From the NCBI RefSeq assembly GCF_001411805.1, contig NZ_CP007213.1, positions 372,001 through 436,000 of the forward strand: a stretch of DNA of 64,000 nucleotides. Reading direction: 5' to 3'. Within the stretch, counting starts at the first letter, position 1; each line of letters begins with the position of its first letter. The notes below the pieces were generated by a model, which saw nothing but the letters and a program-made list of their open reading frames with translations, did not search any database and had not been told where the DNA came from. Shown piece by piece: positions 52,399 through 60,530 of this stretch. The stretch is from Burkholderia plantarii (lineage in GTDB: Bacteria; Pseudomonadota; Gammaproteobacteria; Burkholderiales; Burkholderiaceae). The position numbers and the translations under genes are program-made.

Positions 52399-52473
52399 TC
52401 AGTCCGTTTCCGGCCGGGACAGCGTCCGCGACTCCGGCGGACCGCCCGGCGCGATCTCCTTCAGCACTCCCAC
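52399..52473 (-). pseudogene. decayed duplicate of the tssA 3' end
   Basis: On the minus strand this segment reads VLKEIAPGGPPESRTLS, then RPETD and a stop. The true tssA end just upstream reads VLKDIAPGGLSELQTLS, then GPDAD and a stop. Fourteen of 22 residues agree and the stop is shared. The two copies lie in tandem about 95 bases apart. The rest of tssA is not repeated, so this is a fragment left by duplication or recombination. Confidence 0.75.
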
Positions 52474-52494
52474 GCAGCCGGCCCGAGACCGACG

Positions 52495-53547
52495 TCAGTC
52501 GGCGTCCGGCCCCGACAGCGTCTGCAGCTCCGACAGGCCGCCCGGCGCGATGTCCTTCAGCACCTCCATGAAACTCTTGCCGACCAGACGCCGCGCGCGC
52601 TTGAGCAGGATCGGCAGCGGGCTGGACGGCTCGACTCGTTGGTAGTAGTCGCAGATTTCGTCGAGGCGGCGAATCACGTCGTCGTGGCCGGCGATCCGGC
52701 CGGGCGCCGGTTGCGGCGCGGCGTCGGCCGCGGCCGCGGCTTGCGGGCCGGCGCCGGCGTCGTCATCGGCCGCCGTTGCCGCCGCGCGTTCCGGAAAGCG
52801 CCGGGCCACCTGCGCGTCCACGAATTTACGCAGCTCGGCGAGATCGGCCAGCAGATGCGCGAAGTCGGGGCTCGAGGTGCCGAGCCGTTCGCGCAGCAGC
52901 GCGGCCAGCGCCTGCGCGTGCGTCTGCGCCTCGGCCAGCTGCGCGGCCGCGTCGGGCAGCTGCGGCTCGGCGCAGTCGAGGCAGCAGGCGTCGAGATCGA
53001 CGAGGGTGGGCGGCGGCGCGCCGTCGGCCGACGGCGCGGCCTGGATCGCGCCGGTCGCCACGCGCAGGTCGCGCAGCGAGAAGCGGCCCAGGCGCGGCGA
53101 TTGCACGAACGGCACCAGCCGGAAGTAGCCGAGCACGCTTTGCGGATCGCCGAGCGGCATCAGCGCGTTGGCGCGCGCGGTCGGATCGTTGTCGTCGTCG
53201 GCGTCGAGCCGCGGATGAACCTCGTCCCAATAGCGTTCGAGCAGTCCGCGCGCGAGGCCGAGGCCCGCGGCCCAGCCGGCCAGCCCCAGCCGGCGCGTGT
53301 AGGCCGCCGTCAGGTAGATCGCCACGCGCAGGTCCTTGGTGCGCGCGAACAGCGCCTCGGCGGCGGCTGCCACCTTGTCCCAGTCGGGCTCCTGCGCGGC
53401 CTTCAGGCTGTCGCCCATCGCGCGCTCGGGCGTCGGCATCGCGAGGCGTTCGAGTTCGGTGAAGGCGGCGTCGTATTCGAGGTTCGGGCCGGTCGGCGCC
53501 GTGTCGTCGATCGGGGCGAGCAGCAGGGTCGGGTCGGATGGCAGCAT
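52495..53547 (-). CDS. tssA: T6SS cap protein TssA
   Basis: A 350-residue TssA with the ImpA N-terminal domain (LLAPIDDTAPTGPNLEYD, then PDWDKVAAAAEALFARTKDLRVAIYLT and GLARGLLERYWDEVHPRLD). The short C terminus (RRLDEICDYYQRVEPSSPLPILLKRA region) matches the short TssA class. It primes baseplate and sheath assembly and can cap the growing sheath. It is convergent with the main operon. The ATG at 53547 fits the family start though its ribosome site is weak; the frame stays open to 53652. Confidence 0.93.
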   Translation of the reverse strand: MLPSDPTLLLAPIDDTAPTGPNLEYDAAFTELERLAMPTPERAMGDSLKAAQEPDWDKVAAAAEALFARTKDLRVAIYLTAAYTRRLGLAGWAAGLGLARGLLERYWDEVHPRLDADDDNDPTARANALMPLGDPQSVLGYFRLVPFVQSPRLGRFSLRDLRVATGAIQAAPSADGAPPPTLVDLDACCLDCAEPQLPDAAAQLAEAQTHAQALAALLRERLGTSSPDFAHLLADLAELRKFVDAQVARRFPERAAATAADDDAGAGPQAAAAADAAPQPAPGRIAGHDDVIRRLDEICDYYQRVEPSSPLPILLKRARRLVGKSFMEVLKDIAPGGLSELQTLSGPDAD

Positions 53548-54053
53548 GTTGGCGGGTGCGTGGGGCGATCGGGCGGGACATCCTGGAGAACGCCCGGCGC
53601 GGCGGAAATATTCCGCGACGCCGTGTGAAGCGGCGCGGCGTTCGCGCTTCATGCTCGCGAACCGCGCGCGAACACGCGTTCCGCGACGCGAAGCGGGACC
53701 CGGCGCGAAGCGCCATCCGCTTGCCTCCGCCGCCGCCCGCCGGCACCGCCGCCGAATCGTTTAGGTAGCCATAAACAGCGCACGCGACCCATCGGCGTGC
53801 GTACCCGTTCGCGAGGCCTCGCCGGTTTCCCTGACAGCCGCGTCAGGTAAGCCGGGGCGCCAGGTGTTACGCAACGTATCGGCGCTTGCGGGCGATGCGA
53901 AAACTGCCTATGTTGGCGGCGTTCGCCGTTTCGTTTTTTGCGGCAGCAAACGTTTTTCGGACGTTGTACAATCCGCGAGCTCGTTCAACCTGCCGGCAAC
54001 GGCCAGTTTTCCCCGGTGTGCCAGCCGGCGATCCTGCTTTCAGCCAGTCAACC
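53548..54053. other. 506-base divergent region between tssA and the sigma factor gene
   Basis: No gene is seen. It should hold the tssA promoter (minus) and the sigma factor promoter (plus). A perfect 6-bp inverted repeat, GCGGAA-ATA-TTCCGC, lies at 53602-53616. A -10-like TACAAT occurs at 53967-53972 on the plus strand after a T-rich stretch, but no well-spaced -35 is visible. Confidence 0.45.
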
Positions 54054-54608
54054 ATGTCAACAGCGGATGTCGAGAGTCTGCCCAATCTGCTGCCGGGCAT
54101 GCTGCCACGGCTCTGGGCGTTCTCCCTGCGCCTGTGCGGGAACCAGCACGACGCCGAGGACGTGCTGCAGCGCGCCTGCGTGCGAGGCCTCGAACGTGCC
54201 CATCAATTGCGGCCCGGCACCTCGCCGCTGAGTTGGATGTTCTCGATCGTCCATTCCACCTGGATCAACGAATTGCGCGCGCGCAACGTGCGCAGCCGTT
54301 CGAGCATGGATTGGGACGACAACTTCCTCGAAACCGTGCCCGATCCGGGCGCGCGCAATCCCGAGGAAACCGTGATGAACGGCGAGGTGATCGCCGCCGT
54401 CGAGCGCCTGCCCGAGGCGCAGCGCATCGTGATGCTGCTGGTGGCCGTCGAGGGGCTCAGCTACGCCGAGGCGGCCGACGTGCTCGAGGTGCCGATCGGC
54501 ACCGTGATGAGCCGGCTCTCGCGCGCACGCCAGACCATCGGCGCGCAGTTCGGCCAGCGCGACGCGGGCACCGCGCGCGCCGCTCCCACCCAGCGAGCCG
54601 CGCGATGA
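54054..54608 (+). CDS. ECF-type RNA polymerase sigma factor
   Basis: A 184-residue ECF sigma factor with region 2 (LLPRLWAFSLRLCGNQHDAEDVLQ, WMFSIVHSTWINELR) and region 4 (VERLPEAQRIVMLLVAVEGLSYAEAA, then VPIGTVMSRLSRAR). It is coupled to the anti-sigma gene by a 4-base overlap, so stoichiometric production is expected. The ATG at 54054 is preferred since the upstream in-frame extension has no family similarity. The nearby catalase-like gene suggests an oxidative or envelope stress signal, by inference. Confidence 0.93.
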   Translation: MSTADVESLPNLLPGMLPRLWAFSLRLCGNQHDAEDVLQRACVRGLERAHQLRPGTSPLSWMFSIVHSTWINELRARNVRSRSSMDWDDNFLETVPDPGARNPEETVMNGEVIAAVERLPEAQRIVMLLVAVEGLSYAEAADVLEVPIGTVMSRLSRARQTIGAQFGQRDAGTARAAPTQRAAR

Positions 54609-55552
54609 CGATCGACGACGCCAGCCTGTTGGCCTATGTGGACGACGAACTGCCGCCCGAGGACCGTGCGCGGATCGAGACCACGATCGGCGCCTCGGCG
54701 GAACTCGCCTCGCGTGTGGCGCTGCTGCGCGCCTCGCGGCTGCCGTATGGCGAGGCCTTCGCGAGGCAGGCGCTGCCGCCCGTGCCCGAATCGCTCGCGC
54801 GCAGCGTCGACGAGCTGATCCGCCGCCATCGCGCCGGCATGCCGCTGCAGGCCATGCCCGATGAAGAGGAATCCGAAGCGCCCGACGCCCGGTCCGATGT
54901 ACCGCTCGGCCACAACGTGCATCGGCTCAGGCCGCGCGCGCGCCGGCTGTTGCCGGCCGTGTCGTGGCCGAAGCTGGCCGTGGCGTTCGTGGCCGGCGCG
55001 TTCTGCTGCGGGCTCGCATTGCAGTTCGCGCCGCGGCTGTCGGGCGGCGGCTTTCTGGCCGCCTCGAACGATGCCGGCATGACGCCGTGGATCAAGGCCG
55101 CGGCCGGCTACCAGCAGCTCTATTCGCGCGACACCATCGCCGCGCTGCAGCCCGACATGGGCGCGACGGCCACCACCGTGGCCGACATCCATCAGGTCGA
55201 CGATCTCGCGCTGCAGATTCCCGACCTGCGCAGCCAGGGGCTCACGTTCAAGCGCGTGCAGCGGCTGCGCTTCCACGACAAGCCGCTGGTGCAGATCGTC
55301 TACCTGCCCGAGAAGGGCAAGCCGGTCGCCCTCTGCGTGCTGAAGGAAGCGAAGGCCGACGCGGCGCCGGCCGGCCATCGCGTCGACGGCATGTCGGTGG
55401 TGGCGTGGCGGCGCGGGCAGCTCGGCTACGCGCTGATCGGCGAGCCCGGCGACGTCGATCTCGACGCGCTCGGCAAGCAGCTCTACAACGGCCAGGTGCC
55501 CACCACGATCGGCGCGGCCGACACCACCGGCGGGCATGGCCGTCGAGCCTGA
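54605..55552 (+). CDS. membrane anti-sigma factor
   Basis: A 315-residue protein with a cytoplasmic N-terminal anti-sigma region (SLLAYVDDELPPEDRARIE), one membrane helix (WPKLAVAFVAGAFCCGLAL) and a periplasmic domain with GYQQLYSRDTIAALQPD and KPLVQIVYLPEKGKPVALC. It lacks a clear zinc-binding HxxxCxxC motif. It should hold the co-encoded sigma factor at the membrane. A close paralogue lies at 57018. Confidence 0.88.
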   Translation: MTIDDASLLAYVDDELPPEDRARIETTIGASAELASRVALLRASRLPYGEAFARQALPPVPESLARSVDELIRRHRAGMPLQAMPDEEESEAPDARSDVPLGHNVHRLRPRARRLLPAVSWPKLAVAFVAGAFCCGLALQFAPRLSGGGFLAASNDAGMTPWIKAAAGYQQLYSRDTIAALQPDMGATATTVADIHQVDDLALQIPDLRSQGLTFKRVQRLRFHDKPLVQIVYLPEKGKPVALCVLKEAKADAAPAGHRVDGMSVVAWRRGQLGYALIGEPGDVDLDALGKQLYNGQVPTTIGAADTTGGHGRRA

Positions 55553-55632
55553 CCGGCGGGGCGGCGGCGCGATGCGGGGCGGCGGGACGCGGACCACGGT
55601 GTTGACGACGCGGTGCGCGGCACCACCGCTGC

Positions 55633-56772
55633 ATGGGCCGCGCGCCGGCACCGTCGATGACCACCGATAACCCGCCCGACCGGCCGCGCCGTGCGCCGGC
55701 CGTCTCGTGCCGTCCTTCGGCACCGCGTCCGCGCGGGCGTTCACTCGCCTGGCGCTGGGCCATCGTGCTCGGCGCGCCGGCCGCGCTCGTCGCGCTGTTC
55801 GCCTGGTGCGGCGGCTGGCTGTCGTCGCGACTCACCGCGCCGCGCCTCGTCGACGCGTTCGAGGCCACCACCACCGCGCATCCCGGCTTCCGCCGCAATC
55901 ACGCCAAGGGCATCTGCGTGACCGGCCATTTCGACAGCAACGGCAGCGGCGCGCTGCTGTCGCGCGCGAGCGTGTTCGTGCGGGGCCGCTATCCGCTGGT
56001 CGGGCGGCTGTCGATGCCGGGCGGCGATCCCGGCGAGGCCGACGCCGCCGGCATGGTGCGCAGCTTCGCGCTGCGCATCGCGCTGCCGCACGACGCGGAC
56101 TGGCGCCTCGCGATGAATTCGGTGCCGATCTTCGCGGTGCGCACGCCGCAGGCGCTCTACGAGCAACTGGCCGCCGACGCGCGCGACCCGCGCACCGGCC
56201 GGGCCGATCCCGCGAGGATGCGCGCGTTCCTCGAGCGTCATCCGGAGGCGCGCGCGTTTCACGATTACGTGGCGGCGCATCCGTCCTCGTCGCGCTACGA
56301 CAACGCGACGTACTACGGCATCAGCACGTTCCGCACCACCGACGAGCATGGCGTGCGGCGCTTCGTGCGCTGGGCGGCGGTGCCCGACGCGCCGTACCGG
56401 CCGATCGACCCGAGCGCGCAGCGCGATCCCGATTTCCTCTCCTATGACCTCATGATGCGGCTTGCTGACGGCCCGCTGCGCTGGCATCTAGTGTTCGAGG
56501 TCGCGATGCCGGGCGATCCGATCGACGATTCCACGCGGCAATGGGCACGCTCGCCGCGCCGCCTGCGAATCGACACCGGGGTGGTGGTGATCGAGCATGC
56601 GCAGGCGCAGATCGACGGGCCGTGCCGCGATATCGTGTTCGATCCGACCATCCTGCCCGACGGCATCGCGCCGTCCCGGGACCCGTTGCTGGCCGCGCGC
56701 TCGTCGGCGTATCGCGTCTCGTTCGATCGCCGCACGCAGGAGGAAGCGGCGGCACGGCGGCACGCGCATTGA
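55633..56772 (+). CDS. catalase-related (SrpA-like) peroxidase
   Basis: A 379-residue membrane-anchored catalase-fold protein. An N-terminal helix (WAIVLGAPAALVALFAWCGGW) puts the haem domain in the periplasm. The catalytic His lies in RRNHAKGICVTGHFDSNG; the fold blocks LSMPGGDP, SFALRIALP and MNSVPIFAVRTP are typical of the small catalase-like family. The proximal haem ligand region could not be assigned. A start at 55657 is equally possible. It lies 80 bases after the anti-sigma gene and is probably a target of that sigma factor. The cytochrome b561 gene often found beside such enzymes is absent. Confidence 0.85.
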   Translation: MGRAPAPSMTTDNPPDRPRRAPAVSCRPSAPRPRGRSLAWRWAIVLGAPAALVALFAWCGGWLSSRLTAPRLVDAFEATTTAHPGFRRNHAKGICVTGHFDSNGSGALLSRASVFVRGRYPLVGRLSMPGGDPGEADAAGMVRSFALRIALPHDADWRLAMNSVPIFAVRTPQALYEQLAADARDPRTGRADPARMRAFLERHPEARAFHDYVAAHPSSSRYDNATYYGISTFRTTDEHGVRRFVRWAAVPDAPYRPIDPSAQRDPDFLSYDLMMRLADGPLRWHLVFEVAMPGDPIDDSTRQWARSPRRLRIDTGVVVIEHAQAQIDGPCRDIVFDPTILPDGIAPSRDPLLAARSSAYRVSFDRRTQEEAAARRHAH

Positions 56773-57017
56773 GCGGCCGGGCCCGCGCCGAATTGATCGG
56801 TTATGCAGAGGATTGGCCCGCGCGGGGCGCTTCCCGACACATGGCGCCGGAAAACCGTTCCACTTTATGTTGTATCTGCTCATAAAGCGGAACTATGGGT
56901 ATCATAGGGGTTTGCTAACGAACGACGGATTCGGTCGGAAATTCGGTAGTGCCGATACCGATAACAACCGGTTCATATCGCGGCTACTCTTTCGCCTTTC
57001 GTGAGTCCATCGACTTG

Positions 57018-57959
57018 ATGAAACCCGACGACAGCACACTGATCGCTTATGCCGACGGCGAGCTCGATGCCGCCGACGCGGCGCGCGTCGAGCAGGCGCT
57101 GGCCGAGTCGTCCGAGTTGCGGCAGAGCGTGGAGCGCCTGCGTGCCTCGCGTCTGCCGTATCGCGACGCGTTCGCGGCGCAGCGGCTGCCCGAGCTGCCC
57201 GATGCGCTGCGCCTGCGGATCGAGGCGATGGCGAGCACCGCCCAGGCACGGCCGGCCGGCGAGCCGGCGGTGGACGCGAGCGTGGGCGCGCCCGAGCCGC
57301 GTGAAGCCGCATCGCCGGCGGCCGGTAACGTGCATGCGCTGCCGGCGCGGCGGGTCGCGCGGCCGGCGCTGTGGCTCGCCGCGGCGTTCGTGGCCGGTGC
57401 GTTCTGCGCCGGCCTGGTCCAGCAGTTCGCGGCCGGCGGTTTCGGGTCAGGGGTGGCCGGTGGCGGCGCGACGCTCGCCTCGGCCGGCGCGAAGAAGCCG
57501 TGGATCAGCGTCGCCGCCGATTATCAGCAGCTCTACACGCGCGACACGGTCGCGAACCTCCAGCCCGATCCGGCGGTGTCCTCGGCGATCGTCGGCGCGA
57601 TCCGCAGCGACGACGGCATCCGCCTGCGCGTGCCGGACCTGCGCATGGCCGGCTTCACGTTCAAGGCCGTCGATCGCCTGCGCTACGACGGCAAGCCGCT
57701 CGTGCAGATCGTCTACCTGCCCGAACACGGCACGCCCGTCGCGCTCTGCGTGATGAAGGACGCGCGCCCCGACCAGTCGATCACGCAGCGCGAGATGCAT
57801 GGCATGACCGTGGTGTCGTGGCGGCAGAACGAACTGTCCTATGCGCTGATCGGCAAGCCCGATTCGGGCAACCTCGAAGCCGTGGCGCGGCAGATCTCGG
57901 GCAGCCACGTCGACGCGATGTTCGCCGTCCACGAGGGGCGGAGCGGGTATCTGGGCTGA
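57018..57959 (+). CDS. orphan anti-sigma factor paralogue
   Basis: A 313-residue protein built like the anti-sigma factor at 54605: N-terminal TLIAYADGELDAADAARVE, helix WLAAAFVAGAFCAGLVQQF, and periplasmic DYQQLYTRDTVANLQPD and KPLVQIVYLPEHGTPVALC. No sigma factor gene accompanies it; the gene before it is the peroxidase. A rather AT-rich 245-base spacer precedes it and probably holds its own promoter. It may restrain the same sigma factor or another one elsewhere. Confidence 0.85.
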   Translation: MKPDDSTLIAYADGELDAADAARVEQALAESSELRQSVERLRASRLPYRDAFAAQRLPELPDALRLRIEAMASTAQARPAGEPAVDASVGAPEPREAASPAAGNVHALPARRVARPALWLAAAFVAGAFCAGLVQQFAAGGFGSGVAGGGATLASAGAKKPWISVAADYQQLYTRDTVANLQPDPAVSSAIVGAIRSDDGIRLRVPDLRMAGFTFKAVDRLRYDGKPLVQIVYLPEHGTPVALCVMKDARPDQSITQREMHGMTVVSWRQNELSYALIGKPDSGNLEAVARQISGSHVDAMFAVHEGRSGYLG

Positions 57960-58004
57960 GGCCGGCGGCGGCGGGTGCCGGCGGCCTCGCGCCCGGTCGG
58001 GCGG

Positions 58005-60530
58005 TCAGCCGAGCGCGAAGTCGTGGAAACGGTACTCGCGGCCGCGTTCGTTGAGGGCCGCCACGAGCGATAGCGCTTCCTTGTCGGCCAGCCCGCGCTC
58101 GCGCAGCACGGCATAGATCTGGTAGAACTCGCCCGCCAGTTCCCCGGCGAAGATGCCGGGGTCGTCCGAGCCCAGCGTCACCATGATTTCCGGGTCGCCC
58201 GACTTCAATGCGCCGGGCAGGCGCATCCAGCGAAACACGTGGTGCTCCTCGAAGTGCTGGTACTGGCTGATGCGGACGTTGCTCGACGGCAGCGTTTCGA
58301 TCAGCACGCGGCGCTGCTGCACGATCTTCATCAGCGCCTGCTGCAGCGTGACGTATTCGCTTGCCGAGAAATGCCCACAAGCCACTGGCATCAGCTCGCG
58401 CCCGCGTTCGCGCAGCGCGTCGTCGCCAAGCCAGCGCCACAGCAGCTTGCAGTCGCCGGGGCGGGTGCGGATCGCGTCGTCCACACGCCTGGCCTCGGCG
58501 CGTTCGGCGTCGTGCAGCGGGCTGACGATATCGATCGACTTGCGCGGGCGGTTCGCGGCCAGTTCCTCGCGTGTCGAGCGCGAGAAGACCAGGTCGAGAT
58601 AGGCGACATTCAGGCCGCGCAGGCGCATGGCGCGATCCAGCGTCACCGCGCTGATCTCGCTGCCGAACAGTTCGCCGCCGAGTTCGGTCAGTTCGCGCTC
58701 GACCTTGTAGGCGAGCGCCGTCTGGTTGCTGGCCTGCAGCAATTGCCAGGCCGCCAGCAGATCCAGCAGCCATTCGTCCTTGCGCAGGCGCACCTGGCCC
58801 GGCATGCGTTGCAGCCAGAGTTCCGGATCGATGCCCATCGCCGTGCCGTGACCGATGCGGTCGCCGTCGCGCAGGTCGAGCAGTTCCATGGCATCGAGAA
58901 TCGCCCGGATGCCGCTCATCAGATGATGGAAATCCTCACCGGCGTGATAGCTGCGCCGGGTCACGCCCGCCGCGCGACAGATCCGGAACGTGCTGGCGAA
59001 GACTTCGGGCGGGGCGTCGAGTTCGTTCGCGGCGGCGTCGATGCCGCGAATCCAATGGCGCAGCGACGGATACAGGCTGAATATCGAGCACAGCGCATGC
59101 GCCTGATCGACGAGCCGCGTGCGCAAGGCGTAGAAGCGGTAGGGCTTGTCGTCGGTGGTTTCAGGCGATTTGATGAAATGCGCGACGAGCGCGAGCCGCA
59201 GGCGGCGTCCCTGCGCCGGCTCGCGCAGCCTGGCATCGAAATCGCGCAGCAGCTTCGTGAAGCCGGATGGCGGATTGTCGTCGTTCCGGTAGCGCCAGTA
59301 GCCGCGCAGGATGCGCTCGAGCAGTTCGAGGTTCTTGAAATCGGTCTGTTTCGGTGCGAAACGCCCTTCCAGGTAGACGATCCGGCTGTGCGCGGGCAGC
59401 GGGCCGTGCATGGCGCGGAAGCGTTCCAGGTAGTCCTTTTCCGCGGGCTCGCGCAGGTCCGTCCAGGTCAGCTTCTGGAACTGGTCGAAGCCGTACTGGT
59501 CCTCGCTCTGCACCAGCAGCCGGTAGTAGAGGTTCTGCAGCAGCAGATAGCCGTGCAGCATGTTGGTAAGCGTTACCGAGGGCCGCTCGCATAGCCGGAC
59601 GAGCAGACGATACAGCCATTCGCGCTCGGCGGTGACATCGATCGCGCCGCGCCGGGCCAGGCGTTCATGGTCGGGCGGGTTGCACCGCACGGGCGGCGGT
59701 GTGAAGCTCAGCGCCTCGGTGTAGAGCGCCTCGAACGTGGCCGGTAGCGCTGCCTCGTTGTTCAGGCAGCCGAACGCGGCGGCCAGTAGATAGCCGCGCA
59801 ACTGCCGCGCGATGAAGAGCTGCCGCTTCAGTTCGACGATGGTGAAATCGGGCTGGATCGAGCGGGCCAGCTCGCGCAGGCCATGCGCCTCGCGGCTGCC
59901 GGATGCGAGCTTGATCGCGAATTCGTCGGTCTCCTGGTCGGGCGCGTCGAGCGCCCGCAGCCAGCAGAGTTCGGCGTGCGTGCTGCCGTTCAGGTGCAGG
60001 TGCGTCTCGTGCAGTCCCTCGCGATGGAAATATTCCTCCACGAGCGGATCGTAGGGCAGTAGCAGCGTGTGCGGCTGACGCGGTGCCGGCGCGCCGGTGG
60101 CGCCGGGGGCGGCGAGGAGCGGCTGCAGGAAGCAGTCCCTGGGCGGCCAGACGTGGGCGGCGGCCTGCAGCGCCAGCCCGCTGATGCGGCTCAGCACGCT
60201 CTGCTGCCAGACGCCGAAGCGGTCGAGCTTGACGTGCAGTTCGCCGTGCCGTGCGGTCAGGAACTCCTCGGCGAGGATGCGCATGGCGGCCAGCAGCGGC
60301 GGCCCGTCGTGCGGCTGCCGATAGGCATCCCAGGCTTCCCAGGCGCGCCGGAAGACATGATCGGGTTCGCGCGCGGCCCACGGCTGATGGGTCAGGTAGA
60401 GCGCTTCGCGCAGGTCGTCGTCGGCCAGCGGTGCATGCAGCGAGCCGGCCTGCAGGCTCGCCAGCACGCGGTGGCTCGACAGCAGCGCACAGGCGAGCAG
60501 CGACGGCGTGGAGATCGGCAGGCCGCTCAT
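58005..60530 (-). CDS. rdrB: RADAR adenosine deaminase RdrB
   Basis: An 841-residue deaminase of the RADAR anti-phage system, in which RdrB forms a large shell and deaminates adenosine or ATP species (and RNA in early reports). Deaminase residues are visible: HxH in HETHLHLNGS (about 177-179), SYHAGEDFHH (His about 529), RIGHGTAM (His about 561) and LGSDDPGIF (Asp about 789-790). The size is that of RdrB and far above housekeeping adenosine deaminase. Its ATG overlaps the rdrA stop by 4 bases. A short stretch of non-coding DNA separates it from the convergent anti-sigma gene. Confidence 0.93.
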   Translation of the reverse strand: MSGLPISTPSLLACALLSSHRVLASLQAGSLHAPLADDDLREALYLTHQPWAAREPDHVFRRAWEAWDAYRQPHDGPPLLAAMRILAEEFLTARHGELHVKLDRFGVWQQSVLSRISGLALQAAAHVWPPRDCFLQPLLAAPGATGAPAPRQPHTLLLPYDPLVEEYFHREGLHETHLHLNGSTHAELCWLRALDAPDQETDEFAIKLASGSREAHGLRELARSIQPDFTIVELKRQLFIARQLRGYLLAAAFGCLNNEAALPATFEALYTEALSFTPPPVRCNPPDHERLARRGAIDVTAEREWLYRLLVRLCERPSVTLTNMLHGYLLLQNLYYRLLVQSEDQYGFDQFQKLTWTDLREPAEKDYLERFRAMHGPLPAHSRIVYLEGRFAPKQTDFKNLELLERILRGYWRYRNDDNPPSGFTKLLRDFDARLREPAQGRRLRLALVAHFIKSPETTDDKPYRFYALRTRLVDQAHALCSIFSLYPSLRHWIRGIDAAANELDAPPEVFASTFRICRAAGVTRRSYHAGEDFHHLMSGIRAILDAMELLDLRDGDRIGHGTAMGIDPELWLQRMPGQVRLRKDEWLLDLLAAWQLLQASNQTALAYKVERELTELGGELFGSEISAVTLDRAMRLRGLNVAYLDLVFSRSTREELAANRPRKSIDIVSPLHDAERAEARRVDDAIRTRPGDCKLLWRWLGDDALRERGRELMPVACGHFSASEYVTLQQALMKIVQQRRVLIETLPSSNVRISQYQHFEEHHVFRWMRLPGALKSGDPEIMVTLGSDDPGIFAGELAGEFYQIYAVLRERGLADKEALSLVAALNERGREYRFHDFALG

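Noticed and set aside
53967-53972. TACAAT as a full sigma70 promoter of the sigma factor gene
   Set aside because: No -35 hexamer is found at 15-19 bases upstream, so it is mentioned only as a weak -10-like site.
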